DNA from: Climacteris rufus
Taxonomy: Eukaryota > Chordata > Aves > Passeriformes > Climacteridae
Direction of reading: 5' to 3'
NCBI GenBank assembly: GCA_013398175.1
Contig: VZRZ01006595.1
Span: forward strand, 1,124,381-1,188,380
DNA: 64,000 nucleotides
The notes beneath the pieces are model-generated. The model was not told the origin of the DNA. It ran no database searches and saw only the letters and a list, made by a program, of their open reading frames with translations. This document shows, piece after piece, positions 1 through 12,500 of this stretch (positions within the stretch are counted from its first letter, which is position 1; each line of letters starts with the position of its first letter). Made by a program: the position numbers and the translations under genes.

Positions 1-3000
1 AGTAACTCACAGTCTGAGTCAGGTCAGGTGCAGCCAGCCTATTGTTTTAGTGTTCTAAATACACCGAGCAAGAGAGGAAAAACGCTTCCCTGGAGTAACA
101 TGAACAAAAAGAATTTATTCGCCAACATGTCAATGCAAATGATAGCTACTGCATATGCAAAAAGGCTTTATCTTTCATAATATTACCTCTTGACTCAACT
201 GCATTCATTCTGCAGGATTCTAAAGTGTGTTTTCTGTCAAGTCCTCCTTGTCCCATGAAAGACTTCTTTAAGGAACAAATTATAGAAGAATTAGGAATGA
301 CTGCTCTGAAATCAGTGGAATCACATAGTTGCAAAACCAGAACTGAAACTAAGGAAACTCAGAGGAACACTGATATAAGCAAAACTTTTTTACCACAGAT
401 TCCCAGCATTCCATGTATTCTTTACAATACAGTTAAAAACTACTTTTCCCAGGAGAGTAAGGAAAAGATGAGTCCATTTATGCACTCATCTCTCAGGCTC
501 TTAATTTGTGCTTGTAATTACTCTACAACTACATGCAACTGATACAAATATAGGTATTAGAAAACTGGATATCAGCCATTCTTTCTTGGCAATGCATATC
601 TGAGCAAAACTGCTACATATTTAATGTTCTTAAAAAGCTTTAATAACATTCACCTGTCTGAACTTCTGTATGCCTTTGCATATTTAATAATAAAAAATTA
701 GATGCCCACGAAAGAGATTACTTAAACTTCATTTGTAAACTCTTATATGCTTAAAAATGAAACAAAAAATGTATATTTTTATGAAATTAAAACACATTTA
801 CTGCAAGGCCCTAAAATAACTTACTTGATTTATGACTTCTTAAAACCCTCCTGAAAAGAAAACTCTGTAAGGCTGATTTCCAGGGGATGTAAGCCTTCAG
901 AACTCATTCCAGGTACTTCAGTGAGAATTCAGAATGCTCAGCTTTTACCTGATGTGCTTGTGCCAGCATGCCTCATTAGCGGTCAACTCAAGGGCAATCA
1001 GCCACGTCTGGATCTATTTTACTGTCCTTATTATCCTTACAGTATATTCATGCTTCTCTTTACCATCCCTATAAACCCATAAATAAATAGGTTTTATCTG
1101 CTTGAACTCCTAACACTTAAAAGGAGACTCTTGCCTCCCCCTGCCCACAGGAAAATGGAAACTGGTTTGGAATTTTGGCAACAAAAAAAAAAAAACTGGT
1201 TACACTGCAAACTGCACCAGATGCTAGAAACCAACATTTTCCAAGTAGTCTTCAATCCATTATAAAACCTCACAGCATCTACTGTTATCTCAAGAGCAGG
1301 AAAAGACCTGCCACAGGAGCTCATGGGCATGAAGTCTGCTCATTAGATGCGCTGTGCAACTTCCTTCTTTCAAAATCCATACCTAAATCTTCTCCTGCTG
1401 AACTGAGTTATTACTTTCTTACCTTTGTTGAAAGGCAGTTTTGCATAAGCTCCTTTGCCCTCACAGTCCATGCCATCTCTCCCACTTGTCATTGAGAAGA
1501 GCTCCCTCTGAACTGCCCGATTTCTGATTTTGTACAGAGAGACCAAGCTGATTCCTCTGAACGCAACTCTCAATGAAATCCTTCTAAAATGTAAGAATTT
1601 CAGCTTTACAACATACTCTTTCATATGACCACCTGCAATACTTAGTCTAGCTCATGCCTATTCAATCAGTCAGGGGGTTCTAAAATCAGCACTACTACTG
1701 TAACCAACTCAAGGTATTATGTAGAGGATTATCATCTGCTTAACCTTAAATAACTGTCTTAGAAACATTTCTGTCAAACCCACATCTTTCCACTGCATGG
1801 GGATGAGAAGGAAAAATTATGCTTTCTTTCTGTGTTTAACATATCCCTCACCACTGAGTTAACTACTTTTGTATATTTGCAGGCATCTTTAACAGAATAG
1901 GACATGTTTATAAAAAAAAACACATGAAATTTGTGGGATTCAGACATGATAACAGAAAGATAAAAAGCTCATTTTTTTAAGTATTTAATGTGAATTTGAG
2001 GTTGCCACCTCCTCCCCTCCAAGCTTTCTTTACATCACTAATGTTCTGGTACATCCTTTGTTACACACCACTGTAACAAAGAGTGCCGACAGGGAAGACA
2101 ATGAAGCTTCCCAAAATGATGTTTCCATACATAAACCTTGAATCTGACTGTTATCCTAAATGTATTTTTACCCTGGTTCATCTTGTTTACACTTGACTGA
2201 CAGAACAGCCAGCTACGAGGCAGTTGCTACAAAAAAAACAAACAAAACAAAAAAAACCACCACATTGTGGGTAGTATCAACGGTAATGATTTCTGTCACC
2301 AGTTTGAGTTTTCATGGATTTACAATCAAAGGGGGAAACTGGACTCTAATGTTTGAGGAGAAAGAAATAGCATCCTCCTGAAAGTGTCAACCAACAAACC
2401 TGAGATTCTCCTCCCAAAATTACTCCTTCAAGTTCTAATGTTTGCAATTTGGGAACATCAGGTGAAATAGGGAAATAAGAAGTAGCCAGAAATACTAAAA
2501 CCCCACAGTGTGAATCTCACCATGAAAGCACTCACTAAGAGATGCTAGCTTGCAATACTCTGTATTGTTCAGACAGACTTTAGAGAGAATACAAAGAAAA
2601 CCAAAAGAACTGCTCTCAGATTCCCCCCTTCAGTCTTGACTTTCCCTTTTGCCTCATATTTATGCTTTGCTACAGAAAACCTTCATTATGATTTTCTTGA
2701 AATAAATACCTCCTGATAATGGAAAAACATAAAAGGAATTTTCTTTGTTTTAAAAATATGGTTCTATTTTGTCAATAAAACATTTTGGCTTCAAAGACTT
2801 TGCCAACTCGTTAAAAATAATTCATCAATACATTCCAATCTCACTGTACATCAAGAATTAAGTCAAGACCCTTCTTTGGTAATTTACTGATAAAAATAAA
2901 AGTGTGAGGGAACATAAGAATCCATCAACCACACAATTTTCTGTTGTTAGCCGACACATTTAAAAACATGGGAGAGAACAGCCAGTTTTTAATGGATGAA

Positions 3001-3446
3001 AACTTCCAGTAGCTACATGATAAACACACCAACAAAAGTTGGGTACCAACCAAGGAAATGTCTTCATACTTACGCTGTCTGCTAATCTTATTTTAAGACA
3101 AAGCACTAACATTTCCAAAATTCTGCAGTTTACTTTCACAAAACTTAAAAAAATAAAAAAAGAGTAATACAGAACCTGATGCCAAGCAAATTCAAGTTCT
3201 GCTGCTTGTTACTTTTATTATAACAAAACCTTTAGCCATGTTTTAATTATGTGAATATTGCTAGTTTAGCACAGTTTCTATAAGTTGTTCTATAGTGTTT
3301 TAATGCAATAATACTTTTCAGCAGTGGGGATATTTTTTTTCTGGGAAGATAGGATGTAGACATGCTTTTATCCTGCTCGCAGCTGTTAAATTTCTGAATT
3401 TGGGAAACAAACAACTAAAGGTATATACTTTTCCCCTTCAACAACC
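1..3446. other. AT-rich non-coding stretch, no gene recognised
   Basis: Single-copy-looking AT-rich DNA with scattered short A runs (for example 13 A at 1183-1195). No repeat family, RNA gene or convincing coding segment is recognised. Several short minus-strand segments have splice-like ends (see findings), but none can be tied to a known protein. Intron or intergenic DNA is the simplest reading. Confidence 0.6.
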
Positions 3447-3480
3447 AAAAAAAAAAAAAAAAAAAAAACAAACCAAAAAA
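3447..3480. repeat. Poly(A) / A-rich simple repeat next to a gap
   Basis: A run of 22 A (3447-3468) continues as A-rich sequence with isolated C into a gap. No upstream polyadenylation signal or gene-like sequence marks it as a processed retrocopy, so simple repeat is the best call. Confidence 0.85.
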
Positions 3481-3524
3481 NNNNNNNNNNNNNNNNNNNN
3501 NNNNNNNNNNNNNNNNNNNNNNNN
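3481..3524. other. Assembly gap (44 N)
   Basis: Forty-four consecutive N inside an A-rich tract. The odd length suggests an estimated gap size. The missing bases are probably more of the same low-complexity sequence. Confidence 0.97.
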
Positions 3525-5862
3525 AAATAAACAAGTCCATGCAGACTGCATGACTTAACTCATATTTTGCCTGCAATGACAGGAACTGCTCCACACAAAT
3601 AGCATTTTATATATAGAAACTAAAGTAATACAGAGAAACAGCCTTAAAAAGACTTACATCAACACCTTATTCTGGCATCCAGCCTCTTGGAGATCTGTAG
3701 GAAATAGCCTTCCCCATGCCGTTAGTGGGACTGATTTAGGAAGCAGATGCCCAGCCACACGGCACTAATTGTTAAATCAGAATTGCAGAGGGTGCAGTTT
3801 TTCAAGGGATTTTTCAGTTTTAAAAAAAACAAACAAAAAAGGATAAAAAGCTGAATGCTTTTGGTTTAAAAAAAAAATCAATCAGAAGGAGACAGATTGG
3901 TTCAACCCCTACTTTAAAAATAATTAACAGAAATATTTCAGAATGTAGCTCCCAAGAATCAACTAAGAAAACTAGAACTTACTACATTTTTTCACTTTGC
4001 TCTGTGCATATCTTCACAAATTTCCATTGATTAGTGAATTAAATAGCAAGTACACAGAACAATAATTTCATTCACATGTACAGAAGCACATGACCAAACT
4101 ACAAATACTCACATAATGCCTAAATTATAAGTCTAAACCAGGATTTTGGCTTGAGAGTTTAATGAACTATCCAGAAATCAGAAATTTGAAAGAATTTGTG
4201 GAACATTAAATACACTGAATTTTGGTTCTTCTCTAACCCCTTAGAAATAATCATGAAAAAGAATCTCACAATTAAATTTGAAAATTAATTACTATGTACC
4301 TCTAAAGGCGGAAGAGAAGCCACATTCACTTTTCCTGGTCTAAGAAGCCGTTTAGAAAGTGACAACCCTTCTAAATATAATTCAGAAACTTGAGATGAGG
4401 CTTTTGGGTTTCAATGAAAAATATGCTTCCTGAAAACTATGTGATTAAAAACTTGGTATTGTGCACCACAAGCTGCACTCTGTGTCCCACAGCAGCCAGT
4501 GTCACACAGGGTTGTCCAATCAGACACTGCACAACTCCTTTGCTCTCTTACCACCAAGTTTCAGACAGATGCATCATGACACCTCCAGAGTAGGTCAGTT
4601 CCTCAAACTTAGGCTTTCTATTTTGCATCCTTCTTGCTTTTATTGTCATGACCCATCTTACTAGAGCAGACACGTTGTAAGCCCCAGATTGTACAAAAGG
4701 AAGGAATGAATCATCTCGCTGACGAGCCTGACTTCAACCTCCTAAAGCTTGTGAGGGTAGGAGTAAATTAATCATGCAGAGATCCATTCTGTCATGGCTG
4801 GAAGCTTTGGATACCTGAGGTGGCTCAATTATAACTAGTTAGAGCATCCCCCTACTACACTCTGCTCTGACATGCAAGCATGCCAAGACACAGCAAAGAC
4901 GTTTCTCATACAGTAAAGAACCATAAAAGGATACAAAGACAAGAAGCTACTCAAACCAACAGGAAAACAGAACTGACGCAAGAGAAATCTCCCAGAAACA
5001 CAAACTGATCTGCTGTGTAAGGCATTTTGTGTCCTTGTGCCAGTTGCTGGTCTCCAAACCAACTGCAATTTTTGCAGATGTGAGTACAAATCTAGCACAC
5101 TGAAGAACATGCTTCCCCTTTCTCCATCTACTTACAAAGCGCCCACAAGCCTTTCTTGTGAAAACTTCAAACAAAGAATAATTCTGCAAGTGCCAAGAAG
5201 GGAAGAAATGAGAGAGACATGCTCAGTCTTAGAGATAAACAATCTGTTAAAAAAGACTTTACCTTTTAAAACACCCTTAAATCAAAAGCCCTACAGTTTC
5301 AAGAAAACAATGGCATTTCAGAGAAATAATGAGCAACACAGATCACTGCCCATCACAGTACTGCTTTTTGTAAGACTACTTGGTTTTGCCCTTACCTGTG
5401 TATTTAGGCATTTCCCAACTTGAAAAACAAGTAATCTGTGATCCTTCATTTAGATAAAAAGTTATTCTAGTGTGTGTTTTCTTAGAGGATAATCTTATAA
5501 CTTGATACCCATAGTCAGGTAAGTTTCCATGAAGGCATCACAAATACATAATTAACACAACAACAAAAAGTAAGTATTTAAAAGCAACTTGCAATTTTAA
5601 TGAGGTTGTAAAAAGACAGCATGGTCAGAAAAGAGAGATTAAAGCAACTACCAGGTCCTATTGGAAAGGTGATTCTCTAGGTAAAAACAAACCAAGTGTC
5701 AAACACTAAGCACAATACTCACTGGCAACTTGGGAAGGACAGGAATAATGTCAGCTGGGGAATCATGTCTAGCAGGGGTATCAGGAAGTGGGAGGGAACA
5801 CAAACTGTAACAGTAGTGGACAAGAAGACAACATCCGTCTTGCTGCCTAAGTCCTTTGAGGA
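3525..5862. other. AT-rich non-coding stretch, no gene recognised
   Basis: Unique AT-rich sequence with no recognised gene or repeat. A plus-strand frame of 128 codons (5037-5423) resembles nothing I know and has ordinary intergenic composition, so I treat it as chance. A strong splice-like pair at 5486-5518 (TTTTCTTAG before it, CAG-GTAAGT after it) encloses 33 bases with stops in all three frames. Such pairs therefore occur here without coding meaning. Confidence 0.55.
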
Positions 5863-6325
5863 TATCATACAATAGTTTGGGTTGGAAGGGATCTTTAAAT
5901 ATGTAGCTCAACCTCCCCGCCACAGGCAGGGACATCTTCCACTGGATCAAATTGCTCAAAGCCCTATCCAGCCTGATCTAGCACACTTCAGATAATGGGG
6001 CATCTACAACATCTCTGAACAACCTGACAACAATCTCACCACACTCAAAAATTTTCTCCCTTATGACCCAACTAAATCTACCTTCTTTCAGTTTAAAACC
6101 ATTAAAACTTATACTATCATGAGAAGCTTTGGCAAAAACATGTGTCTTTCTTATTAATCACTTCTATATATATTGAAAAGCCACAATAAGGTCTCTCTGG
6201 AGCCTTCTCTTCTCCAGGCTGAAAAATTTCAACTTTCTTCACAGGAGAGAATTTCCAGTCCTTTGGCCGTTTGTGTGGCCCTCCCTCTGGGCACATATTC
6301 ACCCAACATCATAAAGGTACCTTTT
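5863..6325 (-). mobile_element. CR1 LINE 3' fragment, diverged, antisense
   Basis: Reading left to right, this follows the reverse complement of an avian CR1 3' end. It has the diverged form of the 'atagaatggtttgggttgg' tail (5868-5885), then 'ggaagggatct', 'ggcagggacatcttccact', 'gctcaaagccctatccagcct', and further on 'aaggtctctctggagcct' and 'tctcttctccaggctgaa'. The element therefore lies on the minus strand with its 3' end at about 5863. The copy is 5' truncated, as is usual for CR1, with many substitutions and small indels, so it is old. It contains no intact reverse transcriptase. The outer end near 6325 is approximate because similarity fades. Confidence 0.9.
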
Positions 6326-9099
6326 CAGTCAACTTTAAGGCTTTCTTATGAAGAACGAAAGATATTTATACTGATTCACTACTTGTGAGTCAAAGCCTTC
6401 ATTACATTCCATTATAAATTAATTCTGCATGAATTTAAAGTTATGGCATTTAAGTTTCTTGGGTTTAATCAAAACTATTGTTTCTCTCTTGAAAAAACAC
6501 AGCTAAGATACCTCTGTATATCCTCCAGCTACCTCAGTTATAAGGGCCAACATGCTCCGTGAACAAAAGCTCTCTAAGTCACCCATGAAAGCATATATAA
6601 AATACATTAGCTATGAGCAAGTGCCCTGTATGATTACGAGTATCAGATATTTAAAATATTTCATTGGAAAAACCTATCTTACTCCACAGGCAGAGGGAAA
6701 GGATCAAAGACTAATATTCGAAAAAAAGAGTCAGATTTAAATTTGCACCATGTGACACCCAAGAAATCTATTTCAAAGACCCCAAGTAAATCAGCAGTGC
6801 ACTCAAATCATTCAAATAATTTTGTAACAAATACAGCGTCAATACAGAAAGATTCTCTAGTACAGAGTGTAGCCAGCTTTTTAAAATTTTGAGTATCAAC
6901 CAGATTATGCTTCTGTAGCATAATCATCCAGTGTTTTGGAGAGAACCCCACCCCAGCTGAGATATCCTGCTAGAGAAAATTATCATTCAGTGACAGCTAT
7001 GGACTTCAGATTAGGTCTACCAAACAAGAATCCATCTCAAAACCTGTAGGAGCATCACATACATCTTTCCTACATATTTTAACATTTATGGATTATACAG
7101 AGAGTTCTGAAAAGCATTAAAGTTTCAGTATTTTATAGCCAAAGTCATGACAAAGATTAGTAGCAACAGAAGTCTCAAAATTGCTTTATATACTGCCTTG
7201 ACATTATAGCTACTCAGATCTAATTTAGAGTCCACTACTACTTCTGCTGTGGGTCTCTCACGATCCTTTTTTAACGTTTACTATTCCTTCAGTGCCTTAT
7301 TTCACCATATTCGAAGGCCAGATGCTGCAGTTCTCAGTAGGCCTTTGCTTTCTTTCTCTTTCCTCATCAATAAAATTTGCCAGAGGATTTTAACATCTTC
7401 CTTTGAAGACACACAGAAATCTAGCAGCTCCTGCTACAACAGTGCCATGGTATATCCTGGTAGGCGGTTAAAAACACCTCACTCTCTGCCTCCCCACAGT
7501 GGGATGAATTAGGGGGAAAAGGTAAAATTTATGGTTTCAGATAAAGACAGTTTAACAGGACAGAAAAAGAAACTGAAAGTAATAATAACAACAATAAAAT
7601 AATTACAATATACAAAAGAAGTGATGCACAATGCAATTACCATTCACAGACTGATGCCCAGCCTGTTCCTCCGCAGCAGCTCCTGGCAAGATTTCCCCCT
7701 AGTTTATATACTCAGCATGACATCCTATGATATGGAATATCCCTTTGGACACTTTGGGTCAGCTGTCCCCTCCTAGCTTCTTGTGTCCCCCAAACCACTC
7801 ACTGGTGTTGTGGTGTGAGAAGCCAAAAAGTCCTTGGCTTAAGGTCAAGAACTACTTCATAAGAACTGAAACATCAGTGTGTTATCAACATTATTCTCAT
7901 CCTAAATCCAAAACACAGTACTATACCAGCTACCAGGAAGAAAACTTGCTCTATTCTAGTTAAAACTAAGACACATGGCTACCCTTTAAAGTGATTATTC
8001 GCCCTTGTGCACTGTAAAATTAGAAAGGCAATGATTTGCTTGTTGAATAGTAATAATTAAGGCTAACACAAAATTCAGACTTGCAAGTCTGAATAGAGAT
8101 ATACCAAAACTATCTCATAGAACATGTTCATTAATGTTTTACATCTAGAAGCTGCAGATGGTTTTATGAACAATCAAGGACTGAGCTTTCTGAGTGTGAG
8201 GGAGAAGTGTTATTTCCTTCAAACATTTAATTTCTTTTACAGAATCTCTAAGGTTCATCCTCCCCAAAACAAATTAAGCAAAAAACCCACTGACGAGTGC
8301 CCCATCTTTATGAAAGTTTTGGTGGAATCTCCTGAGAGTAGCACAGGAGATGACACACCATGTGCAACACTCAGCCACAACAAACTGAGTGTTACTGTGG
8401 ACAGCACAGCTTTTAATATGCACCTCTTCCATTTCAGTAACTGAATGCTGGGGCTCAGCTTTAAAGCCTGAACACTGTTCAAATACCAACTGGCAGTAGA
8501 GAGGTCCTATGAGGACTCTCAGCTCTTCAGCTATTTTTATTTCTAGCACACTGAAATGAAACCATTGAGCTTAATTTTACTACAATTATGCATGTATATG
8601 CAAAATTTTAAAATATATATGTAGCTTCAGCCTTTGAATTGGGTACTGATTCTCTCTAACAGTGCTACTTGGGAAAAGGAAAGGATAACATCCAACCAGT
8701 ACTAATCCCTTACAGTTCCTTGAATCACACAGGAACAAATCTATACTTTGTAATAAAAGTGATTTGCTATTTAGATTCACACCTCAGAGATAAACGGGTA
8801 TTCAATGTGTCAAGGTTGGCATCTATGTATTAAAAAAACATAATATGTTGCAAGAGGGACCCACTTTTCAAGGACAGGCAGATAAAGCCAATAGGTAAAG
8901 TTAGTTATTTCCTAAGTTCTTAAGCCAGAGACAATAAGGAAATTCTACTGTACTGATTTTCTGGTGTCAGCAGATCCTCTCACAACACCTCTTCTTGTCC
9001 TGAGCACCCAGCATCAGCTTTTGTAAACTAAATAGTCATGTCTATATTTGCCAGCAACACAAAAAACCACTGTGTTCAGATACAAAGCTGCTTGAGGGT
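6326..9099. other. AT-rich non-coding stretch, no gene recognised
   Basis: Unique AT-rich sequence. Short open frames (for example 7249-7512 and 8124-8444) have no recognisable domain and match chance length for this composition. The one structured item is the 22-bp palindrome at 8073-8094. Confidence 0.55.
8073..8094. repeat. Perfect 22-bp palindrome
   Basis: Positions 8073-8083 (attcagacttg) are the exact reverse complement of 8084-8094, with no spacer. It is not part of a recognised repeat. It could be a binding site for a dimeric protein or a chance event. Only the symmetry is certain. Confidence 0.9.
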
Positions 9100-9512
9100 G
9101 TCAAACAATTGAGGGACTTAGACATCTCTCATACAAAGAGAGGCTCAGAGATCTGTGACTGTCAAGCGTACAGAAGGCTTGGGGAGGATCTTACTCCTCT
9201 ATATAAGTACATGAAGGAACGGTATAAAGAACAGAGAGCCAGGTTCTTTTCAGTGTCAGCCAGTGACAGGACCAGAGGCAATGGACATAAACTGGAACAC
9301 AGGCGGTGCTGTCTGAACATCAAGAAACACATTTACTGTAAGGGTGACTAAGCACTGGCACAGGCTGCCCAGAGAGGTTCTCTGCCCATCCTTGGATATG
9401 CTCTGAAAACCATCTGGAGACAGACCTGAGTAACCAGCTCTAGGTGACTCTGTTTGACCAAAGAGGCTGAACACTACAAATCCCCAGAGGTCCCATCTAA
9501 TCTCATCCATTC
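9100..9512 (+). mobile_element. CR1 LINE 3' fragment, sense
   Basis: This runs in the CR1 sense direction: 'aggcttggggaggatctta', 'cagccagtgacaggaccag', 'ggcaatggacataaactgga', 'actaagcactggcacaggct', 'gcccagagaggttctctgcc', 'aaaccatctggagacagacc' and a final 'ccagaggtcccatctaatct'. All are landmark words of the CR1 3' region. It ends near 9512 without the usual terminal ATTCTGTG repeats, so the tail is clipped or decayed. It is 5' truncated and has no intact ORF. Divergence is moderate. It belongs to a different CR1 subfamily from the 28.6 kb copy (CAGAGGTCC tail rather than AAGGTCC). Confidence 0.92.
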
Positions 9513-12500
9513 AAAAGAAAGGCGAGCTTGCATAGATATTTAGTACTCACATTTATAAATACCAGCTTTCCACAAGCTACAAGAGCCACAGCAAGACTAT
9601 GGTCTTTCCATAGACATTGTTCTGTTCCATACTTTTTCCTAGCTCCATTCAGTCTTGTTCAATAGACTACACAGAAGAAAGCAGTACTAGATCATCTTTA
9701 TTGTACATTAAACTCTCAAAGTCAAAACCATGAGGATAAAAAAAAGAAAGCTTGTATAGCATTAGAAAAATATTTGACATTTCAGCCTACACACAGTAAG
9801 CTCCACTATTTTTATAAAAGATCAGAACTTCTCTTAATAGGCTGCCTCTCCACGCTGGGAAGAGCATCCTGGTTAAGCATGAGGAGAATGATGATGCAAT
9901 TACACTGAAGTGCCTCACTTTCAGTGACATCTTAGTACTTTCAGTAGGAAAGGAAGATTAGACAGCAAGGCAGAGATCTTAAGCTATTGGCTCTTCAAAA
10001 CAGGCTCTCTAGAATATTTTGTTCTTCTACAGATCAAAATACGTACTTTTCTAACCACTTAACTCCTTTACATTTACAGTTCCTGACACTCAGTAGGATC
10101 ACTAAGTTCACAAAGCATAATGGTAAGGCATGCATCTAATCCAGAGATTGGAGAAAATGGACTCAAAAAGAACGTCTGACCAAGGTTAAACAAGTGATGA
10201 GAATCCTTTTGTCATGCAGTTCCCAAAATTACTTTCTTATGCTCTGAGATTGATGGTAGATAAATTTAAAACATGTAAATACAATACAGATTCTGTACAG
10301 TGTATAAATATAGCCTCATTTTCAGAGGTCAAAGCTGAGGGATCACAGAGGTTCTTTCTGTATCAAGGATTCTATTTATTTCAGTTGCCATGGCTAAGGA
10401 ACGACTAGGATCACTTAGAAAAAGATAGTTTCAAGCTTTAGAATTTTTCCTTAGGTTCATTTATGTGACAGTATTTTGGTGAATTTGACATTAAGTTCCC
10501 CACTTAACAACAGTGATATTTTACATAAATTATTTGCAATGTACTCTCAGTCCCTCCAACTCGGTCACTTTTTTCTGACAGTCCAAGGCTGTGTTCCCCT
10601 ATAGGCCCATCCTTTCAGCTACAAACAGCTTCTTTAGCTTATTCCTCCCTATAAGGAACAATCACCTGTTCTCTTCTGGAGCTTGATTTCCCATCCTGAT
10701 TCTGCTGCCTGCTACACACACTGCCAGTGGTATCAGTGCTCTCCCTTTAGCAGATGCCTTATTTTGTATAAGTCTGCTTTGGGAGAACAGAGGGAGGGAC
10801 AAATATTGCATCAAAAGCAGCCAATACTGGCTAAAACAGTAGCATTTCAAATAAATTATTTCTATAAGTCTGATATATGATATTTCTATAATCGTAATAG
10901 TTCTACAATTCTATCAATATTCTATTAGTTTTATCATCATGTGAATTAAAAAATTTTACTTAATACAGAACAGGTATGAAGCATACCTTTCACAGATCTG
11001 ATAACTTTTCACAATACAGCTACAAAGAATGAACACACTTAAAACTTTAAAGTGGCCCACCAAGTTGGTAATGAATTCCCTCTCCTTCTCACTTCATTCT
11101 AGTTACTCTTTCTGAAAAGGATAAGAGGGAATATACCACTCCTACCTCCCCAGAGGAGTAATTGCTTACATTTGGAAAGGTTAAAACAGTAAAGTCTTAC
11201 TACAAAACACAAAGAAAATGCAAAGAAATATACAAATAAGCAGACAGGGGAGGAGAAAGACAAAAATATTTTCTTTCTTTTAATTTGACAACTCAGGAGT
11301 TTAAATATTCATGCAAGATCTGGGTGCATTTCATACCTGTACATAGAGTTAAGTCAACTCTTAGGATTGCTAGAAGGTAGCGTGGTTCAAATTCAAAGCC
11401 TATTTGATATACTAGTCCTGAATGCACTCCATTGCTTCTGCCAAAACTGCTCCATTTTGAAAAGGTAACCTTCTTTGAGGAGGATCCTAAACAAAAATCC
11501 ACCAAAAACATCTACTCTTGCTCTTTGTGTCATTACTTAAGCATTTCACAGGAACAGCAAGGGGTCTGGCAAGCTCCATCTTTTTGGTAGGTGGCCTCTG
11601 CAGACAGCAAAACCTCTGCTGTCAATCTGAATCTGGTACCATTCTTAACAATGGGCATTTGATAGATTACATCCCTGCTGAAAGGATTCTTGTTATCCCA
11701 GCTTGTGCGTAAAGATCTTGACTTTAAAGTATATTTTTCTGTTACTACCTGTTATGCAGTAAGATAAGCTGCAAGTTTCCATGTTTGAGAAAACACTTTA
11801 GTACTTGGATGATTCTTCTGTAACAAATAAAAAAATATTAGGATTTAAGCAGAAAAAATGTTATTCTCGTCCATCACTCATTTCATCCCACCGTAATCAG
11901 AAACTGAAATAAGGTGCACAAAAATGATCTAAATATAGGTTGGGATCTTTTTAAAGTATGGTGTGAGGTATACCCAGAGATTTTCTTAGTGGTGTTCTGC
12001 AGGTGAAGATGATTACCAGGTGACATACACAACTCTGTGTGGCTTTTTATGAGTTAGGGATTGCAATAAGCTTCTCTCAAACCCATAGTTTATTCACAGT
12101 GCAAGTTAGTTTTATAATTTCTCAGCTTTTATGTTTATATTTGAAAATTCAGAAGTTTTTTTCTACTTGCAATAAAGCCATGACTAAAGTCCAATACAGT
12201 TGATCATCTCAGATGAAAAGATGTTTTCGATATTTTCTGAACTGACACTGTATAGTGGCTCTATGTACAAGGAGAACTCTTAAAAAGAAAATCAAGGGAA
12301 ATTATAGCTGGTTGAGGGAATTAACAACTATCAACCCTACAACAACAGCAAAAAATATCAAATTATTGTTCTAAACCCCCACAAGCTTTTAGAATCTTTA
12401 TTTAGCCTATTAAAGCAGACTAATGTAATCCAAAAGTGTCAATGATCATATGCTATCAAGACATTAACACCTACTTCATTTTACCTGGGCACTACCACTG

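Noticed and set aside
133..140. Octamer ATGCAAAT (POU site)
   Set aside because: The same octamer or near-octamer recurs many times in this AT-rich window, so a single copy carries no weight.
5037..5423. 128-codon plus-strand frame
   Set aside because: No recognisable domain, ordinary intergenic composition and no splice or promoter context. The length is compatible with chance in 64 kb.
5486..5518. Excellent acceptor/donor pair on the plus strand
   Set aside because: All three frames of the 33 bases contain stops, so it is not a coding exon. It shows that good-looking splice pairs arise by chance here.
8119..8128. p53-type half-site GAACATGTTC
   Set aside because: A single half-site without a neighbouring partner is expected by chance.
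9109..9510. Open frames of about 80 codons on both strands
   Set aside because: They lie inside the CR1 fragment at 9100-9512.
11383..11400. tRNA B-box-like word 'ggttcaaattcaa'
   Set aside because: No A box, acceptor stem or cloverleaf pairing can be found around it.
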